Of a stretch of DNA of 64,000 nt, positions 49,101-61,312 are shown piece by piece. The notes beneath the pieces are model-generated. The model saw nothing but the letters and a program-made list of their open reading frames with translations, had not been told where the DNA came from and made no database searches. The translations under genes and the position numbers were made by a program. Numbering within the stretch: position 1 is the first letter of the stretch; each line of letters starts with the position of its first letter. The DNA comes from Straminergon stramineum (taxonomy: Eukaryota > Streptophyta > Bryopsida > Hypnales > Calliergonaceae): positions 13,518,501 to 13,582,500 of the forward strand of contig OY987268.1 of NCBI GenBank assembly GCA_963920665.1, written 5' to 3'.

Positions 49101-50717
49101 CAAGCGGGTCGAAAGGAGTGGTGGGAACATATGTCTCCGAAAACCAAGGTGGGTTGTAGTAACGGCGAAGTCCTCCTGGAATCACAAATTTTCTTGAGTA
49201 TTAGAACCTGGAAGAGAATACTAATTAAAAATCGTTAGGAACCTGATCCTTGTATCCTATCTCTTTAGTAGTGCTCTCCAACCTCCCAACTTTGGATATG
49301 CATAAACTTTTTTACTTAGTGACAAAGAGTTTGATCTCAACAGATTTTTCTCTTGTATTCTCCAAAAATTCCGACATCGCACTCCTGCATGTGCTTAAAC
49401 GCTTCAAATAGTACCGTCTATTTCCAGGGCCAGATCAGTGTTAAATAATGGAAAAAATTAAAGTCTGCAGGGGTAGCAAAAGTACGGACCATGTTTGCTG
49501 GAGTAGAGATGACCAGGAGGGAAAACCTCAAACCGTTCGCAATCGTCTTTCAAGGCTTTCATCTCCGACGCAAACCAAACGCTTCCTGCAACGTTCGTAC
49601 GTAACCCAACCCCACCCAACAATTAAGTCAACCTTGGAACCTTTTTTTCAACCAAAGAAGAATCTTTCATTTTCTGTTCACAATCAACAACGTGAAAAAA
49701 GCAGGAATAGTACCATCCGATCCCCATCCGAGGTAGAGAGGCGTGATGCCAATGGGGTCACGAGCTGCAATGAAGGAGTTGTCACGATTATCCACCAGCA
49801 CAAACGAGAACATCCCGTCCAGCATGCCCACAACCTCCTCACCCACATCCTCATACTGCGCACACCACACTTACACGGTCAGCAATAAAATTAAAAAATA
49901 ATAAATCGACTTAAAATTTGTCAAAGCTCCAAATTTGGGCGAGTTTCACGAGGGGGATTGGAAGAAGCTTCTTACGAGGTGAGCAATGACTTCGCAGTCG
50001 GACTGGGTGTGGTACTCCTTGCCCTTCATGGTTTTCTTCAGCTGCTGATGGTTGTAAATCTCGCCATTGGCCTGGAAAATCATTCATTCCCACAATTTAG
50101 TTCGGGTGATCATTTCCGAAAAGCTTCATTATTTTTTGAAAGCAAAAGAGAAATTATATTGTGATTTTCCAAAATAATAGACTTACGGCAACGACGATGT
50201 CCTTGTTGCCATTGTAGAGAGGCTGATCGCCTGAAGCTGGATCGATGATGGCCAGGCGCTCATGTGCCAAGTAGCACCAGCTCTTCTCACCCACGAACAA
50301 GCCGCTCCAGTCGGGACCTCGGTGACGCAACCTGCCAAGGCCAAAATTAGTCCTCGATCAACAAGTTCATCTGCAGTCACTTACACAAATATTCTAGACA
50401 AAAAAAAAATAATCGATCAGTATCCTGAATTAGTGTTTCCATTTCGAACTCCTCAACCCACTCAGCTGCACGAAATGGTCGCGTTAGAAAATATCGATTC
50501 ATGTGCGTCAGCATTCTCTCTCTTCAGGGAATCATTGCTAATTATCTTTCGCGCAAATCAATGGGAAATCCCCCCAAAACAGAAAGAGTGGAAAATCGAC
50601 TGAACGAAAAGGATCGACGATGGGGACAACTGCTCACCTGCGGGAAAGCTCGAGGATACGATCGCGCCGGGCAGGAGACTCCGCCTGGGAACCAAGAATG
50701 GCCAAAATTCCACACAT
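46163..50717 (-). CDS. ASN: Asparagine synthetase (glutamine-hydrolysing)
   Basis: Ten exons: 50717-50638, 50331-50187, 50071-49976, 49855-49714, 49585-49490, 49175-49078, 48886-48725, 48358-48278, 47817-47380, 46627-46163; total 1803 nt, 600 aa, all phases consistent and with GT-AG introns. The enzyme converts aspartate, glutamine and ATP to asparagine in the cytosol. MCGILAILG at the start gives the Cys2 nucleophile after Met removal. [17 protein letters not shown] and [18 protein letters not shown] complete the class II glutaminase domain. The ATP-pyrophosphatase loop SGGLDSS is at 236-242, followed by [27 protein letters not shown] and [30 protein letters not shown] is near the C-terminus, and the tail has an Ala run before TPKYQAVH. 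At 600 aa it is slightly longer than the usual ~585-590. No key residue is missing. The introns contain an internal tandem duplication (46655-46865) and a dispersed repeat (about 49230-49410). Confidence 0.97.
46655..46865. repeat. Diverged tandem duplication in the last ASN intron
   Basis: The block 'ggttagcaacaaggtttgca ... ggtcactcaa...ctacagcca' is repeated about 110 bp later as 'ggtttagcaacgaggtttgc ... ggttactcaa...ccacagccc'. It lies just upstream of exon 10's acceptor. Confidence 0.6.
49230..49410. repeat. Dispersed intronic repeat, copy 2
   Basis: Aligns with 4340-4560 (see that entry); lies between ASN exons 5 and 6. Confidence 0.5.
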
Positions 50718-51203
50718 GGTGACCAAACAGAAAACTTCTCACAGTCTAGCTCTTCGTCACTACCGTAAACTGTCGTCGGCACTACAATCTAAAGGCTCCT
50801 GAACGCCAGCAACAGCAATCACGCACGTGAGCTAACAAGTACTGATCGAAACACGGATCCAAACTAGCTGATCGCACAGACGAGACTCCCAACTTCGCAG
50901 CTCCGAGCGCGTGCGTGCAGGAAGCGGCACACTATCAAAACTCGCGGCCTACTTGGAATTCCAACTGCAAACTTGGAAATGCCGGAAGGTTGGAAAAAAA
51001 CAGAGAAACTAGAGATCGTCACCGATCTCGACCCAATCAAAACTTGCAGGACTGGAATTCACTGACAGAGGTGGAACCCAAACTGCAATGAAAATGGACT
51101 AGAACCGAAACTGCACTGGAACTCAAGCTGCGCAATCGGAGCTCGTTGATGGAGATGGCGATGGTGTGAGTTGGGAGAGGTAAGAGCAGATGCTGCAGAG
51201 GGA
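50718..51203 (-). other. ASN 5' leader region
   Basis: About 460 bp between the start codon and the TATA box, GC-richer than the flanks, with no upstream ORF of note. It could include a leader intron. Confidence 0.45.
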
Positions 51204-51210
51204 TTTTATA
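51204..51210 (-). promoter_or_regulatory. TATA box of asparagine synthetase
   Basis: The minus strand reads CCTATAAAATCC, a consensus plant TATA box in a GC-rich setting. The predicted transcription start is near 51175, giving a 5' leader of up to about 460 nt. Confidence 0.65.
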
Positions 51211-53260
51211 GGAGGATGGAGTGGAGGGGCCGCTGATCGTGGAAATGCGGGAGAAAAAGGCTCCTCAAATTCTTCCCAATCTCTTCCCAATCTCTTCCCA
51301 ATCAGCTTGCATGCGTGGCGGGCCGAAGCGGCGTTACTCTAACTTAGCCCCTGGCAAGTCTAGACTACTCTCTAGAGCGTAGTGCAACAATGAAAACGTC
51401 ATCTTTCTGTCCACAAACGGAGGAGAAAAATAAATAAATAAATATCTCTTATTCCCACCACTTGGAAGGAGATAAATCAGTAAAAACCTACAGTGGTTTA
51501 TATTGTATCTCTTGACCTCACCGAAGTAATTAAGTAACTTACAGTAAGTCCCTGATTCCCCCCCAAAAAATTATAAATCGATCATCCGTAGGGGATACTA
51601 CTACAGTAATAAGTTCACGAGTTCATGAATTTTTCATGAGTTAGAGCAAACTGATGGTGCCCCTCGTCTCCACTACCTTAAGGTATCCATCCGGCTGGGG
51701 ATGCAAGATGCCGGTGTTCTTCAGGGCGTAGGGGTCCAAGTAGTCATTCTACAGTATTTTTCCTACTGGGAGAAGGAAAGTTTGGCAAGGGTGGGTCCTT
51801 CAGTTGGACCGAAAATAGATGTTCTTATCTGCTGCGCTGCAGGAGTTCCGGGGGTGGAGGTTTGTGCGTTGTTCCCTCGGCACTTGTTGTTCACTCTGTG
51901 GTTCGCCGGGGTGGTGGCTCTTGCGTGTTGGTTCGCCATGTTCCCTTTGCCTTATTCTAATTCGACTGCGGTGATTTCGTCCTCATCTTGGAGGAGTTCA
52001 GTTCAAGTCAGTTGTTTACTAAGCTGAACCTGAGGAGGATTTGGAGGACTTCTGGATGAGCACTCCATCGGTCAAGCAAAGGGAGGTGGGTTAGAGTAAA
52101 CTTGCCATTTACCACACATATCCAGAAACCACACAACAACTGTTGCCATTTACCATACACTAACCGCACAATGCAACTACCAATTCAATTGCCATGGTAT
52201 CAAAATTTTGTATCACAGCCCAATCACTGTACACTATGCGGTGAAGGGTTGCAAGGAATTTTTAACTAGATTTTAGCTTCATCATGTTTAGATTGCAATA
52301 AAATTTGTAGGAAGAAATCTTAATTTTTGCATTTTGTTTTATTAAGGTGAATCTTAACATGACATTTAATAATCATGCCAACTTTCAAAATATGCAAGTC
52401 TCTATATGTATATGGAGAAGGATTTGAATTTTGTCTATGCGGTGATTGGCAAGTTTACTATAGTTGTCATAAAATCAACCAAGATCCAATTCTATCAAAA
52501 TGTAGGACAAATTTTTTTTACTTTTTTTGAGCAAATTTTCACTCACTCCATTGCCATATTCAAAAAGTTCTATCATCATCCCTATGAAAATTGGTCTATG
52601 TAGCAATACTAACAAGGTGATATGTGGTAAAAAAAAACCTTAATATACGAGAGATTGTCATTAGAGGGAGTCTTGGTGCTTCTGCTAAGCTTGAGCAAAT
52701 TAGGGGGAGGGATTTACTTGTCCCTAAGGTAGAATAATGTTTTGTAAGAGAACGTGTCATGACACTAATAGCACACATGCCACTAATAGTACACATCAAC
52801 CGACAATTTGGGGAATGAGTATGTAAAGTTGGTTGCCTTTGCAATTCCTCGAATTGAAAAATCTCATTTAAGATTGTTCGAATTCTCTTATTCTAACACA
52901 CTCCAACAATAAAATATCTTGAAAAATCCTACATTGGAGTCTTGAAATGAATGCAACAAGTGAGAGTTATGCTCATAGAGTTGGCATATTTTTTGAGTAA
53001 GGCTCTATTCAAATCCCTCACATTTATTGTAATTGTAGCTTCTTTTTGTAGTCAATTGTCATAATTATGATTCCTTTAATTATGCCATTACAACAAAATT
53101 GACATCATATATTATGTGTAAATCTTTTTCATGTATTCTATAAAGAAATTGGGTATTGATTACCGAAAACCAGTCTTTTGCATAGACAATTGTATGTTGC
53201 TCTTTCACACACAACTTCCATAACTTCTTCAAAAGTCATTGTTCCAATGTTCGGAATCCT

Positions 53261-53272
<12 letters not shown>
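51211..53272. other. Upstream intergenic region of ASN
   Basis: Bases 51211-51400 are probably ASN promoter. Bases 51650-52060 are GC-richer with a 108-codon plus frame (51701-52027) of no recognised family, possibly a repeat relic. From 52060 to 53272 the DNA is AT-rich and blank. Confidence 0.3.

Positions 53273-53312
<40 letters not shown>
53273..53312. repeat. (TA)n microsatellite
   Basis: About 40 bp of uninterrupted AT dinucleotides. Confidence 0.95.
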
Positions 53313-53317
<5 letters not shown>

Positions 53318-54469
53318 GTGTTGCTACATCAATGGAGTGTATACATAGTAATAATACTTTTCATGCTCTCTTTTGGGTGTATAAGTTTCACACCATCATG
53401 CCATATGGGCCATTGTAGCAACAACATAAGACACACTAGTTGTATAATAAGGTACGGAACTTATTCACATAGCATCCAATTGTTCCCATGAGACCTTTTC
53501 ATTTTAATTTGAGTGGATTTATTTTTAAAATAATTCTTCTTTCAATTTTGGAATACATTCAAATGTACTAAAATATGTATTATTTGTAACCCCAATTTAA
53601 CTAATTATGGACACTCTATAATTGAAAATGTATGGGTTGACAACCAACACTTGTTTATTTTTTATTTTATTTGATCCAAAATGATGATTTTGATCAATTG
53701 TAAACTTTCAATTTTAAAATTGAAAGTCTACAATTGGATTGTATACATATCATATTTCATCATTCACCTATACATATGATATTAATTTTGGACTATAAAT
53801 TTGTCCAAAATTAGTTAAATAGGGATTTTGTGTATTCCTTAACAAGGTTATGAGTTGTTGAAGTTTGAAGTAGTGACTAGTGAAGTTCCAACCATCTCCC
53901 AAGGCTACCTCTAAATAAAGTGTATTGCATATACAATGTATCTCATGAAAGCATCTTTGATGAAATATAATCTAAAAGTACCTCACCTATTAGTGGTTAT
54001 GTTTTTAGAATGACATGTATTGTAAATGGATGACTTATCAACCTACAAAAAACAAAAATCCCTTGCAAATGAATTACATGCAATGAGTGTAGTTATTTAA
54101 TATTCTTGAACAATGTTATGAGTCTCCTTAGTATATTCTCCAAGATTCTTCCATTACCTTTTAAGTTCAAGTTTCAAATTTGAAAAAAGATTGAAATGCA
54201 AAGAGACATGGCCCAACTAGAACTTTGTTTGTTGATGAGATTGGGGCCATACTTGATATAAGGTAGGTACCCTTCAAATTGTTTTCTGTCTAAAAGCATA
54301 AATTCAACAAATCCAAACTTTGTGTACATTCTCTAAATCAATATGTACCTAAATTGTTGAAGAAATAATTTTAGAACATCTATAAAAGAAACTTTGACTC
54401 TTCATAAGTTTTGCATAAGGTATCCATATGTGGCATTCTTTGGTGCATTTGATCCTCCTTTCATTTGAA
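53313..54469. other. Gene-free AT-rich stretch
   Basis: Nothing recognisable. Confidence 0.3.
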
Positions 54470-55144
54470 TGATCACAAGAAACACTTTGTCTTTTTTTAG
54501 CCTTAAGGCTAATATTTTTTTGCTCATTATTTGTGCATCCTATGTTGGTTTCATATAAAATTTGAAATTAAAGTATATACATGGTAGTTGTAGACATTCC
54601 ATAATTTTTTCCACTTTTGAAAATTATGTTACTATTTTTAAACAAACCCAATTGTATGTCTACTTTTGTCGTTGGAGGGGGGTGAGGGTCAAAATCAAGA
54701 TATGAGGACTTCTACTAAAGTTACACAAGCCCACACATAGATTTTTTTAAATAGTAAAATGTCCACATTCCACATGTGCTCAAAGTACATAAAACACAAT
54801 TTTTTTTCCAAAGATGCAAATAGTCGAGAAGGAGCACCTTCAAATCAAGAAAAATAACCAATTTAAATTTCATTATTTTGCATTTTTTTTTACCATTTTC
54901 TAAAAATCAAAAAATCAAAACATCCATTTTCTTGGCATTTTCCATTGTTCTTTTTTTGTATGTAACTTTTAGAGATAAAATTTTCTAGGCTTGAATTTTT
55001 ACACACATACTAATTTGAATGCTTCACAAATCATTCATATTTTATTTCATTAATAAAAAATTATTCCCAAAGTCATAGTTACTCACTAAAATAGGCCATT
55101 TCAAGACCAAAAAACACCCCCATCAAGTGTTTCTTGCACCGACC
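54470..55144 (+). mobile_element. TIR element T2, copy 2
   Basis: The ends TGATCACAAGAAACACTT and, reverse-complemented, GGTGCAAGAAACACTTGA match the T2 terminus at 41989 with some mutations. The interiors are alignable in the same order. About 675 bp, no ORF. Confidence 0.6.
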
Positions 55145-55779
55145 TATAATTTGCTACTACGAAAAAAGAAAAAGAAAAAGTTTGATCAATCTAATAATAG
55201 TAGAAATACTCTGCATACGAAGAAAAGTGACGCATATAGGTGTCCCTACTTTCCTTTCCTTTCCCTTACATTCTTGAAGTTGGAAGGGTCCCTCCCAATA
55301 TTTGTTGATGAGTTTGGGACCAATAATATCCACATTCCTTTTCCTTTCCCTTTCCTTTTCCTTTCCTTATTGAGTTGAAACTTGAAAGGGCCCCTTGGAC
55401 TCTCAGCTTATGTAACGTCTTTCCAGAATCCTCCTTTATGGATGAGAAGAAACGACCAGACTTTCTTTTCCTTTCTAACTTAGAAAGCACTAAATTGACA
55501 GAATCCTTCAGTTCAGTTCAGTTGGGGGGTAGTTTTCATCCCTTCGTGTGCACCAAAAGTAAATAAATAATCAGTTCTGGAGTAAACCCCGGGTTTTAAT
55601 TAAATAAATAAATAATTTCAGTATGGTTTCTCTGTACTTCAGTTTTCCTTATCAATGGAGATTATCCATGTGTTAAAAAAAAAGTTAAAAAAAATCAATC
55701 AATTTGACCAGAACTGAAGGAGCTTGGTACTGGTATTATTAATTATTTTTTAATTTTTTTACGGTGCCGTGGGACAATG
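55145..55779. other. Low-complexity intergenic DNA
   Basis: Contains CCTTTT/TTCCC-type pyrimidine runs at about 55245-55375 and a retroposon-like end 'tatcaatggagattatccat' before an A-run at about 55650. No gene seen. Confidence 0.35.
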
Positions 55780-56330
55780 AAGAGCTTTCTCCCACTCAGG
55801 CAAGCCAGGCAACCGACGCAGTCAAATGGTTATCCTTGACTGACGGACGGACTTCCCGTTGCCGAGGTGGACTTCCTGCCTGTTCCGGTAGTTTACGTGA
55901 ACTTACGGTACGTTATTGGAAGGAAGTTTCCGTCTGCCTACCTCCGTCCGTCCGTCTGTCCGTTCGTTCGTCCGTCCGTCCGTCCAACTTGATCAATTTC
56001 CTGAGAAACCGCCCAGGGCAGTGACGGAAGCGGTTGACAGAAGCTTATCAGAAGGACTTTCGCCGGCGGTTCTCTGAAGAAGGGAATTATCCGTCGGGGC
56101 GCTTCTCATTCATGGCAGATGTGGTTGAACTTTCTTCGGGATATTCTTCGTACACTGGGCATTATTGTCTTGGACGGAGCTATCCAAACGGACGGACGGA
56201 CGGACGGAAGTCTATCTCGGCATTGTTCAATGAATTAGAGAATATTCTTTCACTGCAATTGGAATCTAGACACCTACCTACACACAATTGGGAGGGTCGA
56301 GGCACACCTATTTCCGTCTCTTGAGAAATT
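55780..56330. repeat. GC-rich island with opposed (CCGT)n and (GGAC)n tracts
   Basis: (TCCG)n-type units at about 55940-55985 face (GGAC)n units at about 56190-56210, some 200 bp apart and complementary to each other. The enclosed bases carry a 96-codon plus frame (56034-56324) with no recognised family. It could be a foldback element or an unidentified exon. Confidence 0.5.
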
Positions 56331-56532
56331 CCTCCTTCATGTGTAGGTAGTGCATATTTTTCTTTTGAGAATGTAGTACTCCATTGATGCATGAGGATGG
56401 AATTGGGTGCATGGGTGCGAATGGGTGCATCTATGTGACAGTTTACAAGTTATACTACAAGTATCTCCTAGTCATCCTCCTAGCAATGAGTTGTACCATT
56501 GTTACACCCTACCCCACCCCACCCCCTTCTCT

Positions 56533-57694
56533 TTAACCCCTTACGTTCCTTGACTATGTTTTCACTAAAAATGCTCCAAAACTGTCATTTCTAGTACAAC
56601 TACAAATTTTTTGAAAAAAAACTTTTTTTGACACTTGTAACCATAGGATGTTGTAGTATGCTGACTTGAAAACATGTGGTGAAAATTTCAGAAATTTCCA
56701 CCGCGTGGATTATAGGATATAAGCATTCAAAATTCATTGAAATTAGTTTTTGGGCCTTGTGAAAAACAAGGCAATTGCACTTCACAAGCTCACTTTTCGA
56801 TGAAAAAATGTCCAAAATGGTGGTGCTTCTTTGGATTCTTTTTCCTAAACAAGTTATCTACATGTCTAAAAAGCTTCACATCATTTGGAATTGTATAACA
56901 TAAGGTAAGAGCACCCAATGCCATTCCTGTACCCAATGGTGTTCCTTTCTAGGTCAAGAATTCATTCTAGAACATCAATGTAGCTTGATTGTTGACATCT
57001 TATCATTTTAGGTCAAAAAATAAGTTCTCCATTATCTACTTACATTTACAGCGTGAAGTAATTATGCTCTATAGAGTTTGGCGCCATTGGGTACAAAGAT
57101 GCCATTGGGTGCTCTTACCTAACAGGAAATAAATAGTAAGTAGAAAGAAGTAGAAAATGATTCAAAATACTAAATTGTTAAGAATTTTGTTATGGAATTG
57201 AAGAATGTCAATCCCAATGTTTGCATTGTTATAATAAACAACTATCTACATCCTATGATTTTATTTTTTTCAGAAAATATTGAAAATTGAGTAAAATAAA
57301 GGACTTTAAAGTTTATTTTAGAACAAAGAATCCAAAATTGCCCACAAACTAAAACTCCTTGTAACTTTTGACTCATTGATCAAAATGGAATGATTCAAAG
57401 CCTAACACATATATGTAACTCTAGTTAATCAATTTCAAATTTTTGTTTATGAAATAAGTGATTTTTTCTGATCTGCCCGGATTGCCCACTCAGGAAAAAA
57501 AATAACATATTATTCCATAACTTTTGACTCACATTTCCAAATGTCATGAAATTTCGTGCATATAAAAGATATTCCTCATCTCCACCTTCTATTAAAAATT
57601 TCAGCCTAAAATATGCAAATCTCTAGTCACAAGTATGTCCCTACCCAAAATTTCTATATTGCCAAAAAATGCATGATGGTCCTTTAGGGGTCAA
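56533..57694 (+). mobile_element. TTAA/CCCCTTA element, class P2, with nested MITE
   Basis: Left TTAA-CCCCTTACGTTCC; right GTCCTTTAGGGG-TCAA (one base off TTAA). It aligns over its length with 12176-13128 except for the inserted 216-bp MITE at 56904-57119. Confidence 0.7.
56904..57119. mobile_element. Nested Tourist-like MITE with TAA duplication
   Basis: Termini GGTAAGAGCACCCAATG and CATTGGGTGCTCTTACC are perfect 17-bp TIRs, and imperfect similarity runs to about 35 bp (TACCCAATGG on both sides). It is flanked by TAA at 56901-56903 and 57120-57122. The paralogous element near 12541 lacks the insert. A 3-bp TAA/TTA duplication suits PIF/Harbinger-type MITEs. Confidence 0.8.
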
Positions 57695-59203
57695 CTTAAG
57701 TTGACTGCTTTGGAAACACATTACCTTGTTTACCAACGAGGCACTCATAGAGGTCCCTTTTTATTTGAATCCTTTCAAAGTAAACAACATTGTCTCGAGG
57801 CTTTCAACAATTTCAAAATGCACCTTATGCTAAGACTATCATGTAACTTGAGTGGATAGTGTGATAACAAGGATTATCCATGGTTAAAATACAGTATATA
57901 ACTTTCAAGAGTTCAATGGCTCAAGAAGGTTGTCGTCGATTGGAGGCAATGTCAATTTGATTAATTGAATCTGAAGTCTATACTTTTTGATTGATCAAAT
58001 CACTCATATTTAGGAAAAAGGATTACGCACTAGATAAACCCAAGTGACAAACAAATTATTTAATACATAACCCTCTCTTTCAAATTGATCACAATCGTTC
58101 AAATATTGAAGATCTTCCGCTATCTCAAAAAGTGAATGAAATCAATAGGGTTACAACTCTAAACCACCCTTGCTTCTTCCAATTGTTGTTCGCCATGTGG
58201 CAAAAAAAAAAGTGACTGTAAGAGAGGCTGGCTTCTACATTATAACAACCTTTATCTGACCAACCAACAAGAAAGTGATTGATGGTTGCTTCAAACCATA
58301 GATGTGACATTATGGAATTTGAGCTTCTCAGAAATTCTTGTTCCAGGTGCTTGATGTGATCAAAGCAGTTGTAAAACTTCTGATTGATAACGAATTGCCA
58401 TGGACTGCATCGTACCCTTAACCCCTTTTTTTAAGAGGGGGGACCAAAAGATACGTGGTGGCAATTTGTACCATTCATTTTGCTCTCCTTGCATAATGTC
58501 CAATGCAATTGACATAGTTTTTGTTTCGTACAATCAACCTTCAATTCTTCTTCTTCCAAATTTCAGGTTTGAAAAAAACAAACTCTGTTTTAATGAATTT
58601 TTTCATTCAATTTTCATGGCTTTACATAATAATTTATTGAAAAACATTGGTGAGGAGTTGTTGTTTTTAATTCAATTGTGGATATATGTAGGAAACATCC
58701 ATGAACAACACCCCTTTCCTTCAACGAGTTGTATCCAAAAATAGTTTCATAATTCTTTCAATAGAGATTTCTTTCTTTCTCTTTTTTCTTTTTGAAATAA
58801 TTTCCATTGATAAATTTCAATAAAGATTTCAATATTGGTGTGACAATGCCCTAAATTTGGAAAATTGATATCTCTTTATTGTAATTCAATTTGGCTTTTT
58901 TTTTTTTTTAAACTAATGAAAAATCCAGATTTGGCTCATTTGATCCTCACACTTCAAGGTTTCTTTGAAATATGAAAAAGTGGTCATAGGTTTGGCCTTT
59001 GAAAAAGTGGTGGTGAGGGAGGCAACGCCCAATCTCTTCCAAGTAAGGTACAACTGATAAGGGGGACTAGACAAGCCACTATTCTATACTAGTACCCTGT
59101 AACGTGCACCCAGGGGCTCCATTTCCTGTTGCTCAACCATTATGGAAAACGTGTCCAAATGCGACAGATCATTGTCCGTGATTTTTTTATTATATATTTT
59201 TTA

Positions 59204-59209
<6 letters not shown>
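57695..59209. other. Gene-free stretch
   Basis: No credible gene. Short chance ORFs only, with poly(T) runs around 58880-58910. Confidence 0.3.

Positions 59210-59239
<30 letters not shown>
59210..59239. repeat. (TA)n microsatellite
   Basis: About 30 bp of TA dinucleotides adjoining the T-rich (A-tail complement) end of an inverted SINE. Confidence 0.9.
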
Positions 59240-59243
<4 letters not shown>

Positions 59244-59248
59244 TTATT

Positions 59249-59370
59249 TAATTTTTAATTTTTAATTTTTAATTTTTAATTTTTTTGAAACAAGTGTGTG
59301 CAGGAAACACACTGCAAGGGGTTCAGTCATTTTATTTTATTTTGAATCAAATGGGAATCCATTGCAAAAT
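59249..59370 (-). mobile_element. Inverted SINE 3' end(s)
   Basis: On the minus strand, 'gaaccccttgcagtgtgttt' precedes a TAAAAAT-rich tail, matching the 3' end of the SINE at 26288-26465. Immediately beyond is a second retroposon-like end ('tttgcaatggattcccattt' then an A-run), so two may be nested. Confidence 0.5.
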
Positions 59371-60502
59371 GTCGGTCATTTGTGATGCCATTTCATGAGA
59401 CCCTCCTCCATGTTGGCCGACCTTGGGAGATATGCTATACAGTACTGTAGTCAGCTTTTGTAAATATCAGGTCTAACGTAGTTATCTTATGACAAAAGAA
59501 AAACGTATTGTGCATGACTGCTGGAAGGAAGAAGGATAAGTTAAAACTTGAGCCACTCTTTCCAACTGCAGTGAGACTGTTCAAATGAGAGGTGCACATG
59601 AAACATGTGGGCCAATAGTAACTTAAAGTTAATTGAGTTACCACACACACAAGGTCCATGAGATGACCTTAATTAATTCAATAGAAGAATAACTTAAACA
59701 TAACATTGTAGAACCAAGCACTGGTCCTTCCCATGCTGGGCAGGTATTATGCTTATGCCTTCTTTTCCCCATGCTTGGAAGGTATTATGCCTTCTTAGAT
59801 GCCTGGGAGAGAGAGAGAGGCAGGACGTTAAATAGTGCTTACCAATTGGGCCTCGCAGGGATATTTCGTATTTTATCTGGGGTAAAAGTAAAAACTGCCC
59901 CCTATATTGAGCCGCATCTAGGGTATGTTCTGGACCTCTCCTAGCTAATTTGGGATCTGTGATTGCAAATATGAATTCTGAATTTTCAAAAAAAATAATG
60001 TGCAAAAAAATAAAAAGTTCCTGCATTTTCCCCAAGGTAAATCTGCATCTGCAGGGCCCAGTTGGTATGCATGATTTAACGTCCTCTGAGAGAGAGGCTT
60101 ATTTTTTTAGTAGAAAAAATAGTCAAAAATTCAAGGATCATGGTTGGCTGAGGAGCCATAAACTAAAGAAGACAATTTTGTTCACTGTACGGAAGACCAG
60201 GGGGCTCCCTTCCTTTTCAAAGATAGAAAAGGGGTATTTTTTTTCTTTGCAATGAAATTCCGTTACATTAGTGTCCAAAAAAAGAAAATAGAAGATAGAA
60301 AAGGGGAAGTACCTGGCCTCATGGGCAAACAATAAACTTATTCTGTAACATGGACTTTATAACTTATCTGGCAGAAATGATCATTGGGCAATAAGTTAGT
60401 TCTGAAGTGTTGGAGTGCTAGAATGCATAGTGAAGTACGGTAATAAGAATGATTCCTTTTCCAAACTGGCAAATCAAAACGGAACCAACACTATTAAAAA
60501 AA
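59371..60502. other. Intergenic stretch
   Basis: No gene recognised. A retroposon-type 3' end ('ctttgcaatgaaattccgtt' ... A-run) is at about 60245-60290. Confidence 0.3.
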
Positions 60503-61000
60503 TAGTGACCAAATCAACAAATTTTTGTTGAGTCGGGTACTGTATTGTCCATTTTTATAGTTTTTTTTTTTATTTTGGCACAAGTTAATAAAATGGTCAA
60601 AAACTTTTGTGGATTTTAGTAGTGCAAGTCCAAATCATGGTACATTGGTGAAGGCTATCACTTCTTCAAGCATGGGGTGCTAGGTTTGAACCCCATTGGC
60701 AACCCTTTAGTAGTTGTTGGATTACGGCCTAGGTGGTGGGGTTGGAGAGTGATCGAGTTGGCCTTTTGTGCTAATGTGGCATTTCCACGTGGCAATTTAG
60801 TGATGATGTGGCACTTTCCACATGGCGTTTCCTGTATGGTCCGATTTCATTTAAATTTAAATGTTTTTTTTTCATTTTTCATGTGATCAAATTAACAAAA
60901 AAATCAATACTTTTGTATTAACAACTACCCAAATCAACACTACCAAATTAACAAAAAAAATCAACACTTTTGTGTTGAATTTTTGTTAATTTGGTCACTA
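60503..61000. mobile_element. TIR element with TAGTGACCAAAT ends
   Basis: TAGTGACCAAATCAACAAAT at the left and, reverse-complemented, TAGTGACCAAATTAACAAAA at the right; about 498 bp. The interior holds a pol III B-box-like GGTTTGAACCCC near 60683, so a SINE may be embedded. The TSD is unclear (TA or AAAT). Confidence 0.55.
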
Positions 61001-61019
61001 AATTTTCTACTAGTGCAAA

Positions 61020-61168
61020 ATAACCCTTAAACGTAGACACAAACATTTTGAGCCCAATGGATGACTTCACTGTCAACTGTAGAAAAATAGAATGCACCTA
61101 TTGGTCTAATAATTGGAGCAGTTTTGCTAACTACTTTGGTCATAGGGGCTTCGTCTTTTAAGGGTTAA
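61020..61168. mobile_element. Short TTAA/CCCTTAAA element, class P7, inverted
   Basis: Left ATAA-CCCTTAAACG and right CTTTTAAGGG-TTAA. The interior is the reverse complement of 39840-39990 in part. It lies 20 bp beyond the TAGTGACC element. Confidence 0.55.
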
Positions 61169-61312
61169 AGAATCTTCAAGAAAAGAAAGAAAGAAACTTA
61201 GGGATATAATAGTTAGTGAATTGAGTCCAAAAATGACTTAAGTGGAGGCTCCCTCATTTGTAAGTTAGGCTAATTAGAATTAGAGGACAGACCGAATTCG
61301 TCTAGAATACAC

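Noticed and set aside
51701..52027. 108-codon plus-strand frame in a GC-richer patch upstream of ASN
   Set aside because: No family resemblance; alternative frames look equally good or bad. Not called as a gene.
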